A model generated the notes under the pieces. The model was not told where the DNA came from. It saw nothing but the letters and a program-made list of their open reading frames with translations, and did not search any database. Source: JBAWXE01 sp037144255 (GTDB lineage Bacteria > Bacteroidota > Bacteroidia > Chitinophagales > Chitinophagaceae). From it: 5,517 nt of DNA. Shown here one piece after another: positions 1 to 5,444 of the stretch (position 1 is its first letter; the number at the start of each line of letters is the position of its first letter). Both the position numbers and the translations under genes were made by a program. Location: NCBI GenBank assembly GCA_037144255.1, contig JBAWXE010000136.1, positions 1-5,517 of the forward strand, given 5' to 3'.

Positions 1-93
1 GCGTATAGGCAGTTGTGCATATACCATGTATTGCATCAGTATAAACAATGACAGACATAGTAAGCGCTTAAAGCAAATAGGAAACATAGGCAT
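1..93 (-). CDS. N-terminus of an exported protein, cut by the left edge
   Basis: A minus-strand reading frame opens with ATG at 93-91, has a second ATG at 87-85, and stays open to base 1, giving 31 codons. An in-frame TAG at 123-121 limits any earlier start. The translation has a short basic part (Lys-Arg), then a hydrophobic run, KRLLCLSLFILMQYMVYAQ, and then LPIR. This is a textbook Sec signal peptide; Val-Tyr-Ala before Gln fits a signal peptidase I site, and cleavage before Gln is very common in Bacteroidota. The mature protein lies outside the window, so its function cannot be told. It lies 88 bp downstream of the small gene ending at 182, on the same strand, so the two may share a transcript. 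A 7-bp inverted repeat (116-139) sits just upstream. The frame is short, so chance is possible, but the tripartite signal pattern makes a real gene more likely than not. Confidence 0.6.
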   Translation of the reverse strand, partial: MPMFPICFKRLLCLSLFILMQYMVYAQLPIR

Positions 94-115
94 ACACAGG
101 GTAAAAGATGAAATG

Positions 116-139
116 ATCGTCTATATAATATAAGACGAT
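116..139. repeat. 7-bp inverted repeat with AT-rich centre
   Basis: ATCGTCT at 116-122 is exactly complementary to AGACGAT at 133-139, around a 10-base AT-only centre. It lies between the stop of the small minus-strand gene (182) and the start of the signal-peptide gene (93). It could be an operator, a hairpin in the 5' leader of the left-edge gene, or a weak terminator for the small gene. No run of T directly follows it on the minus strand, so the terminator reading is the least convincing. Confidence 0.45.
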
Positions 140-181
140 ATAAGATGCTTAACCCTTTGGTATATCTATAAAATACTTGGA

Positions 182-520
182 CTAAGGCCTGACCTGTGGT
201 GCATAAGCATGTTTTCGAGCTTTTTTGCTGATACGCCCGGTCTTTTTATTAGCAGAAGGGATGGTGTATACCGATACCTCTTTACTAATAGCTGTTTTTG
301 AGGATAAAGTGGTAGTTGCTTCTGTAGTTTGCTCTTCATCAGTAAGCAACATTTCTTTACGTAATGCCTTAATACAAGCCAAGATCTTTTGCATAATGAC
401 AGCTTCTTTGGATGTCGGGAACCTCTCTCCCTGAGGACGAAGGCTGATAGCATAATTGAGGTCTTGCAGCTGCTCGTAATACTGCATAATGAGTTTTTGG
501 GCAATGTCTTTCATGTTCAT
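182..520 (-). CDS. small hypothetical protein with helical N-half and basic tail
   Basis: I do not recognise this protein. From ATG 520-518 it is 112 residues; an earlier in-frame ATG at 550-548 would give 122. I prefer the later start because the first ATG lies inside a perfect inverted repeat (546-562) and lacks an A-rich leader, while the second has one; ATG 514-512 is a further candidate. Residues 3-28 and about 39-58 (MKDIAQKLIMQYYEQLQDL, then EAVIMQKILACIKALRKEM) look like two amphipathic helices. A Thr/Glu/Ser-rich linker follows (about 60-80), then a tail with many Lys and Arg (NKKTGRISKKARKHAYA). There is no signal peptide or membrane segment, so it is probably cytosolic. The basic tail could bind nucleic acid, but that is only inference. 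A promoter candidate lies at 613-645. The gene is divergent from the histidine kinase and lies upstream of an exported protein on the same strand. Confidence 0.6.
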   Translation of the reverse strand: MNMKDIAQKLIMQYYEQLQDLNYAISLRPQGERFPTSKEAVIMQKILACIKALRKEMLLTDEEQTTEATTTLSSKTAISKEVSVYTIPSANKKTGRISKKARKHAYAPQVRP

Positions 521-545
521 AGTATGTGATGTTTTATAAATAAAG

Positions 546-562
546 TCCATTGGGCGAATGGA
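546..562 (-). repeat. 6-bp inverted repeat covering the upstream ATG of the small gene
   Basis: TCCATT (546-551) and AATGGA (557-562) are perfect complements around GGGCG. In the minus-strand transcript this would form a hairpin that holds the ATG at 550-548. It lies about 45 bases downstream of the predicted promoter box. It either argues against use of that ATG or could hide it from ribosomes. Six base pairs may arise by chance. Confidence 0.35.
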
Positions 563-612
563 TTAACAATGTGTATTTAATTATTTCATGGTATAACGTA
601 CTTAATAAGGCC

Positions 613-645
613 CAAAGTTACTATGGGATGATATGGGTTTCCAAA
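613..645 (-). promoter_or_regulatory. Bacteroidota-type promoter candidate for the small minus-strand gene
   Basis: Read on the minus strand, TTTG (645-642) is followed after 21 bases by TAACTTTG (620-613), an exact match to the -7 consensus TAnnTTTG. Known spacing in the phylum is roughly 17-23 bases. Transcription would start near 606 and leave a leader of about 85 bases to the ATG at 520. The box points at the small gene and away from the kinase. Confidence 0.55.
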
Positions 646-672
646 TAGAGATATCCACAAATTTCATATCAT
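628..672. repeat. 8-bp inverted repeat flanking the -33 element
   Basis: ATGATATG (628-635) and CATATCAT (665-672) are perfect inverted copies separated by 29 bases. They bracket the TTTG of the promoter candidate at 642-645. Half-sites about 37 bp apart centre to centre could be bound by one regulator dimer pair with looping, or be chance in AT-rich DNA. The region is the shared divergent control region of the small gene and the kinase. Confidence 0.4.
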
Positions 673-706
673 AGCTATTTCACTACATTTAAAAAATATA
701 ACAACA

Positions 707-761
707 CATTGTCGCTAACAATGAGCCTCATGTTGTACTTTTAGTACTGAAAACTACAACA
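707..761. repeat. cluster of three dyads upstream of the kinase gene
   Basis: Three perfect inverted repeats are packed into 55 bases: CATTGT/ACAATG (707-712 and 718-723), TGTTGTA/TACAACA (731-737 and 755-761), and nested inside the latter GTACT-TTT-AGTAC (735-747). TACTTTTA at 736-743 is one base off the TAnnTTTG promoter box, so the dyads may overlap the kinase promoter. The nearest TTG upstream (709-711) gives a spacer of 24 bases, slightly long. The start codon follows at 787. The cluster could be an operator or a leader hairpin; no function is shown. Confidence 0.4.
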
Positions 762-786
762 CACCTTACGTATCGCCATACACTAT

Positions 787-2763
787 ATGAAATTTACTTT
801 TTACTTATTCTTGCTTTTTTGTTTTCCCTGCACCGTATTTGCAAAAGCAGATATATCTAAGCTCCTTACAAAACTTCAGCAATCAAAAAATGATTCGGAG
901 AAAGCTCTTATATACAGAGATATAACCAACTACTATAAAATATCACATTCTGATTCCGGTATATTTTATGCCAAAGAAGGGTTAAGATCGTTTACAAAAA
1001 ACGGTTATACAACAGGTATAGGTATGATGCTCAATTTCCTTTCTGAGGTTTATGAGTTGCAAGGAAGGTCTGATACTGCTGAGATATTGAACAATCGTGC
1101 CTTAGCTATTTTTAAAGAGTTAAAGAATAAAGAGCATATAGCCATAACATTAACAGTAAGTGGAATCATAGAAGGAGACAGAAGTGACCTCAAAGCAGCT
1201 ACCAAGTACTTTATTGATGCACTGAATATTTTTAAGGAACTAGGGATGCAAGAACGAGTAGCTTCTGCTTACATTAAACTGGGTTCTGTAAATGATAGGA
1301 TGGGTAATATTGAAAAGGCTCTGGAATATTACAACATTGCCGATGATATGGCAGAGAAAGGCAAAGCTTTTCCTAATGACATTATCAATCTAGACAATAA
1401 TATAGGCATCATATATGGAAAGAAAGGTGATTTCAAAAAAGCGATGGGGTATTTTGAAGATGGACTAAGGAAATGTAATACCACAGAAAATATTCATGTA
1501 CGTACGCTGCTGTTAATGAATCTAGGTATTGCTTATCAAAATCTAAATGATAATACTTCTGCAGAAAAATATTACAGAGAGGCATTGGATGTGGCTACAG
1601 AAAATAATATTGTTGAGCCCAGAGCGCATGTGTTGATCAATCTGGCATCTGTAATTAGTGACAAGGACATGAATACAGCAATGGCATATTTGAAAGAAGC
1701 ATTGCAAATTGGGATGCAGGCAGGGCTGGTGCAATTAGAGATAGAAGCATACCAGTCTATTGTAGATGCTTATAAACAACAAGGGAATTACAAAGAGGCG
1801 CTAGCCAGTATGGAGATAGCACAACACTTGACAGATAGTATCAGTAGTATAAAAAGGACAAAGGAGATAGCCAATCTACAATCCAGTTTTGACCTGAAAG
1901 AGTCTAAAACCAAAGTGCAACTACTGGAGAAAATCAATAGTAGGAATATACTGATACGCAATATCATCATTGCTGTGGTGATCATCCTTGCTATTCTATT
2001 GGTGAGTATGGCATATTCTTACAGAAAGACCATACACCTGAATGAACAGCTACGAAACCGTGAAAAAGAACTTAGCGATTCTAATACCGTAAAAGATCAA
2101 TTATTCTCTATCATCGGTCATGATCTGCGCGGGCCCATATCCAGCATACCTATGATGTTGGATTTTTACTTAGATAGCACTACTACACCCGAAGAAAAAG
2201 AATTCCTTTTCAATAGCTTGCAAGAGCATGTGCAAGCATCTATGGCCACACTGGATAAATTATTGTATTGGGGACAATATCAGATAAAGGGTATATTCAT
2301 TTACCAAACTAATTTCCACACAAAAGAGCATATAAATAGTATTTTAAAACTATTGAAGAATGCAGCTGTTCAGAAAAAAATAGAGGTTAATGACCTTACA
2401 CCGGATGATATAAATTTACATGCAGATGTGACACAATTCGATTTCATCTTGCGTAATATGCTATCTAATGCCATAAAGTATACATACCCCAATGGCATTG
2501 TAGAGATCAATGCGAATAAGAACAGGCAAGAAGGATTTGTAGTATTTTCTGTAAGAGATAATGGTGTGGGCATGACAGAAGATCAGTTGCAAAATATCTT
2601 CAAGCCATTGAATATGAGTGAAAAAGGCACTGCTGATGAAAAAGGTACTAGCCTAGGGCTGATGCTGTGTAAAGAATTCATTATTAAGAATGGTGGTGAG
2701 ATATGGGTTGAGAGTGAGAAAGGCATAGGTACCACATTCTACTTCTCTCTGAAATCAGCATAA
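787..2763 (+). CDS. TPR-containing membrane sensor histidine kinase
   Basis: A complete 658-residue two-component sensor kinase. Residues 1-19 form a Sec signal peptide ending in Val-Phe-Ala. Residues about 40-350 hold some six or seven tetratricopeptide repeats, for example AYIKLGSVNDRMGNIEKALE at 161-180, which should lie in the periplasm and act as a protein-binding or sensory domain. A coiled coil (355-388), one membrane helix (about 388-410) and a cytoplasmic coiled-coil linker (412-435) follow. The HisKA H-box is SIIGHDLRGP with phospho-acceptor His445. The ATPase domain has the N box (Asn557, Asn561), the G1 box DNGVGM (591-596), an F box (Phe605) and a G2 box GTSLGL (620-625, Ser where Gly is usual). 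All key residues are present, so it should autophosphorylate. There is no receiver or DNA-binding domain and no response regulator nearby, so its partner is encoded elsewhere. It converges on nusG, with 53 bp between the stops. The signal is unknown. Confidence 0.93.
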   Translation: MKFTFYLFLLFCFPCTVFAKADISKLLTKLQQSKNDSEKALIYRDITNYYKISHSDSGIFYAKEGLRSFTKNGYTTGIGMMLNFLSEVYELQGRSDTAEILNNRALAIFKELKNKEHIAITLTVSGIIEGDRSDLKAATKYFIDALNIFKELGMQERVASAYIKLGSVNDRMGNIEKALEYYNIADDMAEKGKAFPNDIINLDNNIGIIYGKKGDFKKAMGYFEDGLRKCNTTENIHVRTLLLMNLGIAYQNLNDNTSAEKYYREALDVATENNIVEPRAHVLINLASVISDKDMNTAMAYLKEALQIGMQAGLVQLEIEAYQSIVDAYKQQGNYKEALASMEIAQHLTDSISSIKRTKEIANLQSSFDLKESKTKVQLLEKINSRNILIRNIIIAVVIILAILLVSMAYSYRKTIHLNEQLRNREKELSDSNTVKDQLFSIIGHDLRGPISSIPMMLDFYLDSTTTPEEKEFLFNSLQEHVQASMATLDKLLYWGQYQIKGIFIYQTNFHTKEHINSILKLLKNAAVQKKIEVNDLTPDDINLHADVTQFDFILRNMLSNAIKYTYPNGIVEINANKNRQEGFVVFSVRDNGVGMTEDQLQNIFKPLNMSEKGTADEKGTSLGLMLCKEFIIKNGGEIWVESEKGIGTTFYFSLKSA

Positions 2764-2768
2764 AATAA

Positions 2769-2795
2769 AACCGCCCCGATACTATCGGGGCGGTT
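2769..2795 (-). terminator. intrinsic terminator of secE-nusG, possibly shared with the kinase
   Basis: A perfect 12-bp stem (2769-2780 with 2784-2795, mostly G-C) closes a 3-base ACT loop between the convergent kinase and nusG stops. On the minus strand it is followed by TTATTTTA, which overlaps the kinase stop codon, so it is a good rho-independent terminator for nusG. On the plus strand the hairpin is followed by ACAATATG with no T run, so termination of the kinase transcript here would be weaker. Confidence 0.88.
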
Positions 2796-2816
2796 ACAAT
2801 ATGATCACAAAAAAAA

Positions 2817-3401
2817 TTAAGCAATTTTTTCTACTTGCATGTAATTCAGTTCTACCGGAGTAGCGCGACCGAATATCTTTACCACTACTTTCAGTTTCTT
2901 CTTCTCATCGTTCACTTCTTCTACAGTACCGTTAAAGTCGTTGAAAGGACCATCTATAATCTTCACTGTTTCGCCGATGATGAAAGGATCTGCGTAGCTG
3001 ATACCATGTTCACTTACTTCGTCCATCTTACCGAACATCTTATTCACTTCAGATTTGCGTAGTGAGGTAGGATGATCTTTGCCTAAGAAGTGTATAACAC
3101 CTGTAATATTCTTGATAGTTTGTATGATATCGTCAGAAAGTTTGCCATCAGCAGCTTCCAGCATCAGGTAGCCAGGGAAAAGTATTTTTTCTCGAAGTAC
3201 TTTTTTACCGCCTACTACTTTGAATATTTTTTCTATTGGGCAGAGAATCTGAAAAATAGAATTGCTCCAACCGCTCAATCTCACTTCTTTATCCAGATAT
3301 TCTTTTATCTTTTTTTCCTTACCACTCACCACACGCAATACATACCATTTGGTATCTTGTTGAGGTTGTTGAGGCAGTATTACTTCGGTAGTATCCGTCA
3401 T
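2817..3401 (-). CDS. nusG: transcription elongation/antitermination factor NusG
   Basis: A complete 194-residue NusG. Bacterial NusG binds the clamp helices of RNA polymerase through its N-terminal NGN domain, promotes elongation, and links polymerase to Rho or to ribosomal protein S10 through its C-terminal KOW domain. Here the NGN domain spans about 17-125 and contains WYVLRVVSGKEKK and the conserved FPGYL (75-79). The KOW domain is at about 141-194, with DGPFNDFNG (150-158) and the family signature IFGRATPVEL (176-185). A short polar N-terminal extension with Gln-Pro repeats precedes the NGN domain. The ATG at 3401 lies 11 bp after the secE stop, so the two genes are co-transcribed. Nothing of the usual rplK-rplA-rplJ-rplL-rpoB cluster follows; a terminator and a convergent kinase do. 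Confidence 0.97.
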   Translation of the reverse strand: MTDTTEVILPQQPQQDTKWYVLRVVSGKEKKIKEYLDKEVRLSGWSNSIFQILCPIEKIFKVVGGKKVLREKILFPGYLMLEAADGKLSDDIIQTIKNITGVIHFLGKDHPTSLRKSEVNKMFGKMDEVSEHGISYADPFIIGETVKIIDGPFNDFNGTVEEVNDEKKKLKVVVKIFGRATPVELNYMQVEKIA

Positions 3402-3412
3402 TATTTAAGTAT

Positions 3413-3610
3413 TTACTTGCCCAACAAATTATAGATAAACGTGAGTACGTGTTCGCCACTGAAATCCATAGCAAATACCATAGTAGTAGTGATAGCCAAT
3501 GCTACTAACACTATGATGGTAGTTTGTTGAAGTTCGTCCCAAGTAGGCCAGGTCACCTTGTGTACTAATTCATCATACGCTTCCTGGATGTAACTGCCGA
3601 ATTTGCTCAT
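3413..3610 (-). CDS. secE: preprotein translocase subunit SecE
   Basis: A 65-residue single-span SecE, the short form found in most bacteria outside Gammaproteobacteria. SecE clamps SecY in the SecYEG translocon of the inner membrane. An amphipathic N-terminal helix (about 5-18) is followed by the conserved VTWPTWDEL (19-27), the cytoplasmic hinge typical of the family, then one membrane helix at about 31-48 and a short C-terminal tail. Together with the position directly upstream of nusG this makes the call secure. A small hairpin (AGCC...GGCT, 3617-3630) lies about a dozen bases before the ATG. Transcription probably comes from upstream of tRNA-Trp or from a weak site after it, through the hairpin at 3658-3685. 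Confidence 0.95.
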   Translation of the reverse strand: MSKFGSYIQEAYDELVHKVTWPTWDELQQTTIIVLVALAITTTMVFAMDFSGEHVLTFIYNLLGK

Positions 3611-3657
3611 AAACTATAAGCCTTTAGGGGCTTTAATTTTAATGTTAGTTAAAAAAT

Positions 3658-3685
3658 GAATAGTGGGTATTGCTACACACTATTC
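3658..3685 (-). terminator. hairpin plus T6 between tRNA-Trp and secE (terminator or attenuator)
   Basis: GAATAGTG (3658-3665) pairs perfectly with CACTATTC (3678-3685). After one mismatch three more pairs (3667-3669 with 3674-3676) close a TTGC tetraloop. On the minus strand the stem is followed by A and then six T (3656-3651). This is the layout of a rho-independent terminator of moderate strength, placed 48 bases upstream of the secE ATG. Since secE and nusG are essential, it more likely allows partial read-through, or tRNA 3' release, than full stop. Confidence 0.55.
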
Positions 3686-3695
3686 TGTTTCTAAA

Positions 3696-3703
3696 AAATG
3701 TAT
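3696..3703 (-). promoter_or_regulatory. weak promoter-like box upstream of secE
   Basis: The minus strand reads TACATTTT here, one base off TAnnTTTG, with TTTA about 18 bases further upstream instead of TTTG. If used, transcription would begin just before the hairpin at 3685-3658, making that hairpin the first structure in a secE-nusG leader. The match is imperfect in both elements and I give it low weight. Confidence 0.25.
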
Positions 3704-3733
3704 CCATTTCCCATTGCTGGTAAAGGATGGTTG

Positions 3734-3804
3734 CACGGGAACGCGGATTCGAACCACGATCAAAGGTTTTGGAGACCTCTATTCTACCGTTGAACTATTC
3801 CCGT
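3734..3804 (-). tRNA. tRNA-Trp (anticodon CCA)
   Basis: A 71-base tRNA folds fully on the minus strand. The acceptor arm ACGGGAA (3804-3798) pairs with UUCCCGU (3741-3735), followed by discriminator G at 3734, the usual tryptophan identity base. The D arm (GUUC/GAAU), anticodon stem GAGGU/ACCUU with loop CUCCAAA, and T arm CGUGG-UUCGAAU-CCGCG all form. The anticodon CCA reads UGG. The 3' CCA is not encoded. It sits between the tuf terminator and secE, the place where tRNA-Trp is commonly found in many bacteria, including this phylum. Confidence 0.97.
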
Positions 3805-3822
3805 AACAAAGTTCAAAAATCA

Positions 3823-3853
3823 AAAAGTCAAAAGAACAATGCTTTTGACTTTT
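3823..3853 (-). repeat. perfect 12-bp inverted repeat in the tRNA-Trp leader
   Basis: AAAAGTCAAAAG (3823-3834) and CTTTTGACTTTT (3842-3853) are exact inverted copies around a 7-base loop. In the minus-strand transcript it would start only a few bases after the predicted start and end 18 bases before the tRNA, followed by U-rich sequence (TGATTTTTG). It may be a leader hairpin, a processing signal or a weak attenuator. The stem is A-T rich and so not very stable. Confidence 0.6.
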
Positions 3854-3865
3854 CAAACCGGATGA

Positions 3866-3873
3866 CAAAGGTA
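3866..3873 (-). promoter_or_regulatory. -7 box of the tRNA-Trp-secE-nusG promoter
   Basis: TACCTTTG on the minus strand is an exact TAnnTTTG match, placed just downstream of the tuf terminator and about 62 bases before tRNA-Trp. A TTTTG occurs 12 bases upstream (3890-3886), closer than the normal 17-23, so the -33 element is poor or absent. The location, restarting transcription after a terminator, supports a real promoter with a start near 3859. Confidence 0.6.
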
Positions 3874-3924
3874 GAAAAAAACTTTCAAAATGCCATCTAA
3901 TTTTTAGGGAAATGGGATAAAAAA

Positions 3925-3950
3925 ATCTGCCCCGCTTTCGCGGGGCAGAT
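3925..3950 (-). terminator. strong intrinsic terminator of tuf
   Basis: ATCTGCCCCGC (3925-3935) pairs perfectly with 3940-3950 over 11 bp, with a four-base TTTC loop. On the minus strand it is followed by a run of T (3924-3919), then ATCCC. It begins 23 bases after the tuf stop codon, so tuf transcripts should end here and the tRNA-Trp-secE-nusG unit needs its own promoter. Confidence 0.92.
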
Positions 3951-3973
3951 AATGTATAAATAAGTATTAAAGC

Positions 3974-5161
3974 TTACTTAAGGATATTGGTAACCTGACC
4001 GGCACCAACAGTACGTCCACCTTCACGGATAGCGAATTTCAGACCTTTTTCCATCGCGATCGGAGCGATCAGTTTTACAGTCAGATTCACGTTATCACCA
4101 GGCATAACCATTTCAACACCAGCAGGCAGTTGACACTCACCTGTTACGTCAGTAGTACGGAAGTAGAACTGAGGACGGTATTTGTTGAAGAATGGAGTGT
4201 GACGACCACCTTCTTCTTTGCTGAGTACGTATACTTCACCATTGAAGTCAGTGTGTGGAGTGATGCTTTTAGGAGCGCAGATAACCATACCACGACGGAT
4301 GTCCTTCTTTTCAATACCACGGAGTAGGATACCGGCATTATCACCAGCTTGACCTTGATCCAACAGTTTTTTGAACATTTCAACACCTGTACAAGTAGAT
4401 GATTGTGGTTCTTCATTGAAACCAACGATCTCAACGTTTTCACCCACTTTGATGATACCACGTTCGATACGACCTGTAGCAACAGTACCACGACCAGTGA
4501 TGGTGAATACGTCCTCTACAGACATCAAGAAAGGTTGATCGATCGGGCGTGGAGGCAATGGAATCCATGTATCTACAGCATCCATCAGATCTTCTACAGC
4601 TTTAACCCATTTAGCTTCACCAGCTAAAGCACCTGTAGCAGAACCTTGTATGATAGGTGTGTTATCACCATCATATTCATATTTGCTTAATAATTCACGG
4701 ATTTCAAGTTCAACCAGTTCCAGAATTTCAGGATCGTCTACCAAGTCAACTTTGTTCATGAAAACAACGATACGAGGTACACCTACCTGACGAGCCAGAA
4801 GGATGTGTTCTTTGGTTTGTGGCATAGGACCATCTGTAGCGGCAACCACCAAGATAGCACCATCCATTTGCGCAGCACCAGTGATCATGTTTTTCACATA
4901 ATCCGCGTGACCCGGACAGTCAACGTGTGCATAGTGGCGGTTAGCTGTTTGGTACTCAACGTGAGCTGTATTGATAGTGATACCACGCTCTTTTTCTTCA
5001 GGAGCAGCATCAATTTCATCATATCCTTTCTTTTCTGCCCAACCTTTATTAGACAAAATTGAAGTTATAGCAGCAGTCAACGTAGTTTTACCGTGATCGA
5101 CGTGACCAATGGTACCAATGTTTACGTGGGGTTTTTCCCGTTTGAAGGTCTCTTTTGCCAT
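3974..5161 (-). CDS. tuf: translation elongation factor Tu (EF-Tu)
   Basis: A complete 395-residue EF-Tu, the GTPase that delivers aminoacyl-tRNA to the ribosomal A site in the cytoplasm. The GTP-binding motifs are all intact: G1 GHVDHGKT (19-26), G2 Thr62 in RGITIN, G3 DCPGH (81-85, with catalytic His85), G4 NKVD (136-139) and G5 GSA (173-175). Domain II starts around 210 (SVEDVFTITGRGTVATGRIE) and domain III around 305, ending in GGRTVGAGQVTNILK. Length matches the family (about 393-397). The ATG at 5161 is preceded by an A-rich stretch with no Shine-Dalgarno, usual for highly expressed Bacteroidota genes. It lies 138 bp after tRNA-Thr with no clear promoter of its own, so it is probably co-transcribed with the tRNAs and ended by the hairpin at 3925-3950. 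Confidence 0.99.
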   Translation of the reverse strand: MAKETFKREKPHVNIGTIGHVDHGKTTLTAAITSILSNKGWAEKKGYDEIDAAPEEKERGITINTAHVEYQTANRHYAHVDCPGHADYVKNMITGAAQMDGAILVVAATDGPMPQTKEHILLARQVGVPRIVVFMNKVDLVDDPEILELVELEIRELLSKYEYDGDNTPIIQGSATGALAGEAKWVKAVEDLMDAVDTWIPLPPRPIDQPFLMSVEDVFTITGRGTVATGRIERGIIKVGENVEIVGFNEEPQSSTCTGVEMFKKLLDQGQAGDNAGILLRGIEKKDIRRGMVICAPKSITPHTDFNGEVYVLSKEEGGRHTPFFNKYRPQFYFRTTDVTGECQLPAGVEMVMPGDNVNLTVKLIAPIAMEKGLKFAIREGGRTVGAGQVTNILK

Positions 5162-5299
5162 TTTATTTGTTTTTTAAGAGATGTTTTAAAATTGTTAGAT
5201 TTATTAATATGGCCTTCCAGCCTTGTTTACTATTATGTCGCTTTGCCTGTCCACTAGTCTTATACCATTCTTGTTTTGACAATTCCTATGCTTAGTAAG

Positions 5300-5371
<72 letters not shown>

Positions 5372-5444
5372 TAAAGAACTGCCTGATAACACTTTAAGTT
5401 TCCGAACGGGCAGTATTGCCAGAACGAAAACTGTCAAAATCAAG

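Noticed and set aside
2..133. Plus-strand frame open from the left edge for 43 codons
   Set aside because: The translation has no recognisable pattern, and the opposite strand of the same stretch encodes a clear signal peptide. The stop falls inside the inverted repeat by chance.
225..434. Plus-strand open frame of 69 codons
   Set aside because: Antisense shadow of the small minus-strand gene, with no promoter or family resemblance.
166..504. Second minus-strand frame of 112 codons overlapping the small gene
   Set aside because: It is cysteine- and serine-rich, has no leader, and is a different-frame shadow of the better-composed frame ending at 182.
4144..4491. Open frames of 65-115 codons within tuf on both strands
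   Set aside because: They overlap a fully conserved EF-Tu gene and have repetitive Val/Ser/Thr-rich translations that come from its codon bias.
5162..5299. Separate promoter or EF-Tu-responsive leader in front of tuf
   Set aside because: No TAnnTTTG box on the minus strand and only a 3-bp stem (GGC/GCC near 5210-5222) are visible; nothing supports a regulator.
5372..5444. Possible promoter between tRNA-Gly and tRNA-Thr (TTGACA-like string on the minus strand)
   Set aside because: No matching -7 box of the phylum type at a proper distance; the GGCA-GTAT-TGCC palindrome is too short to call.
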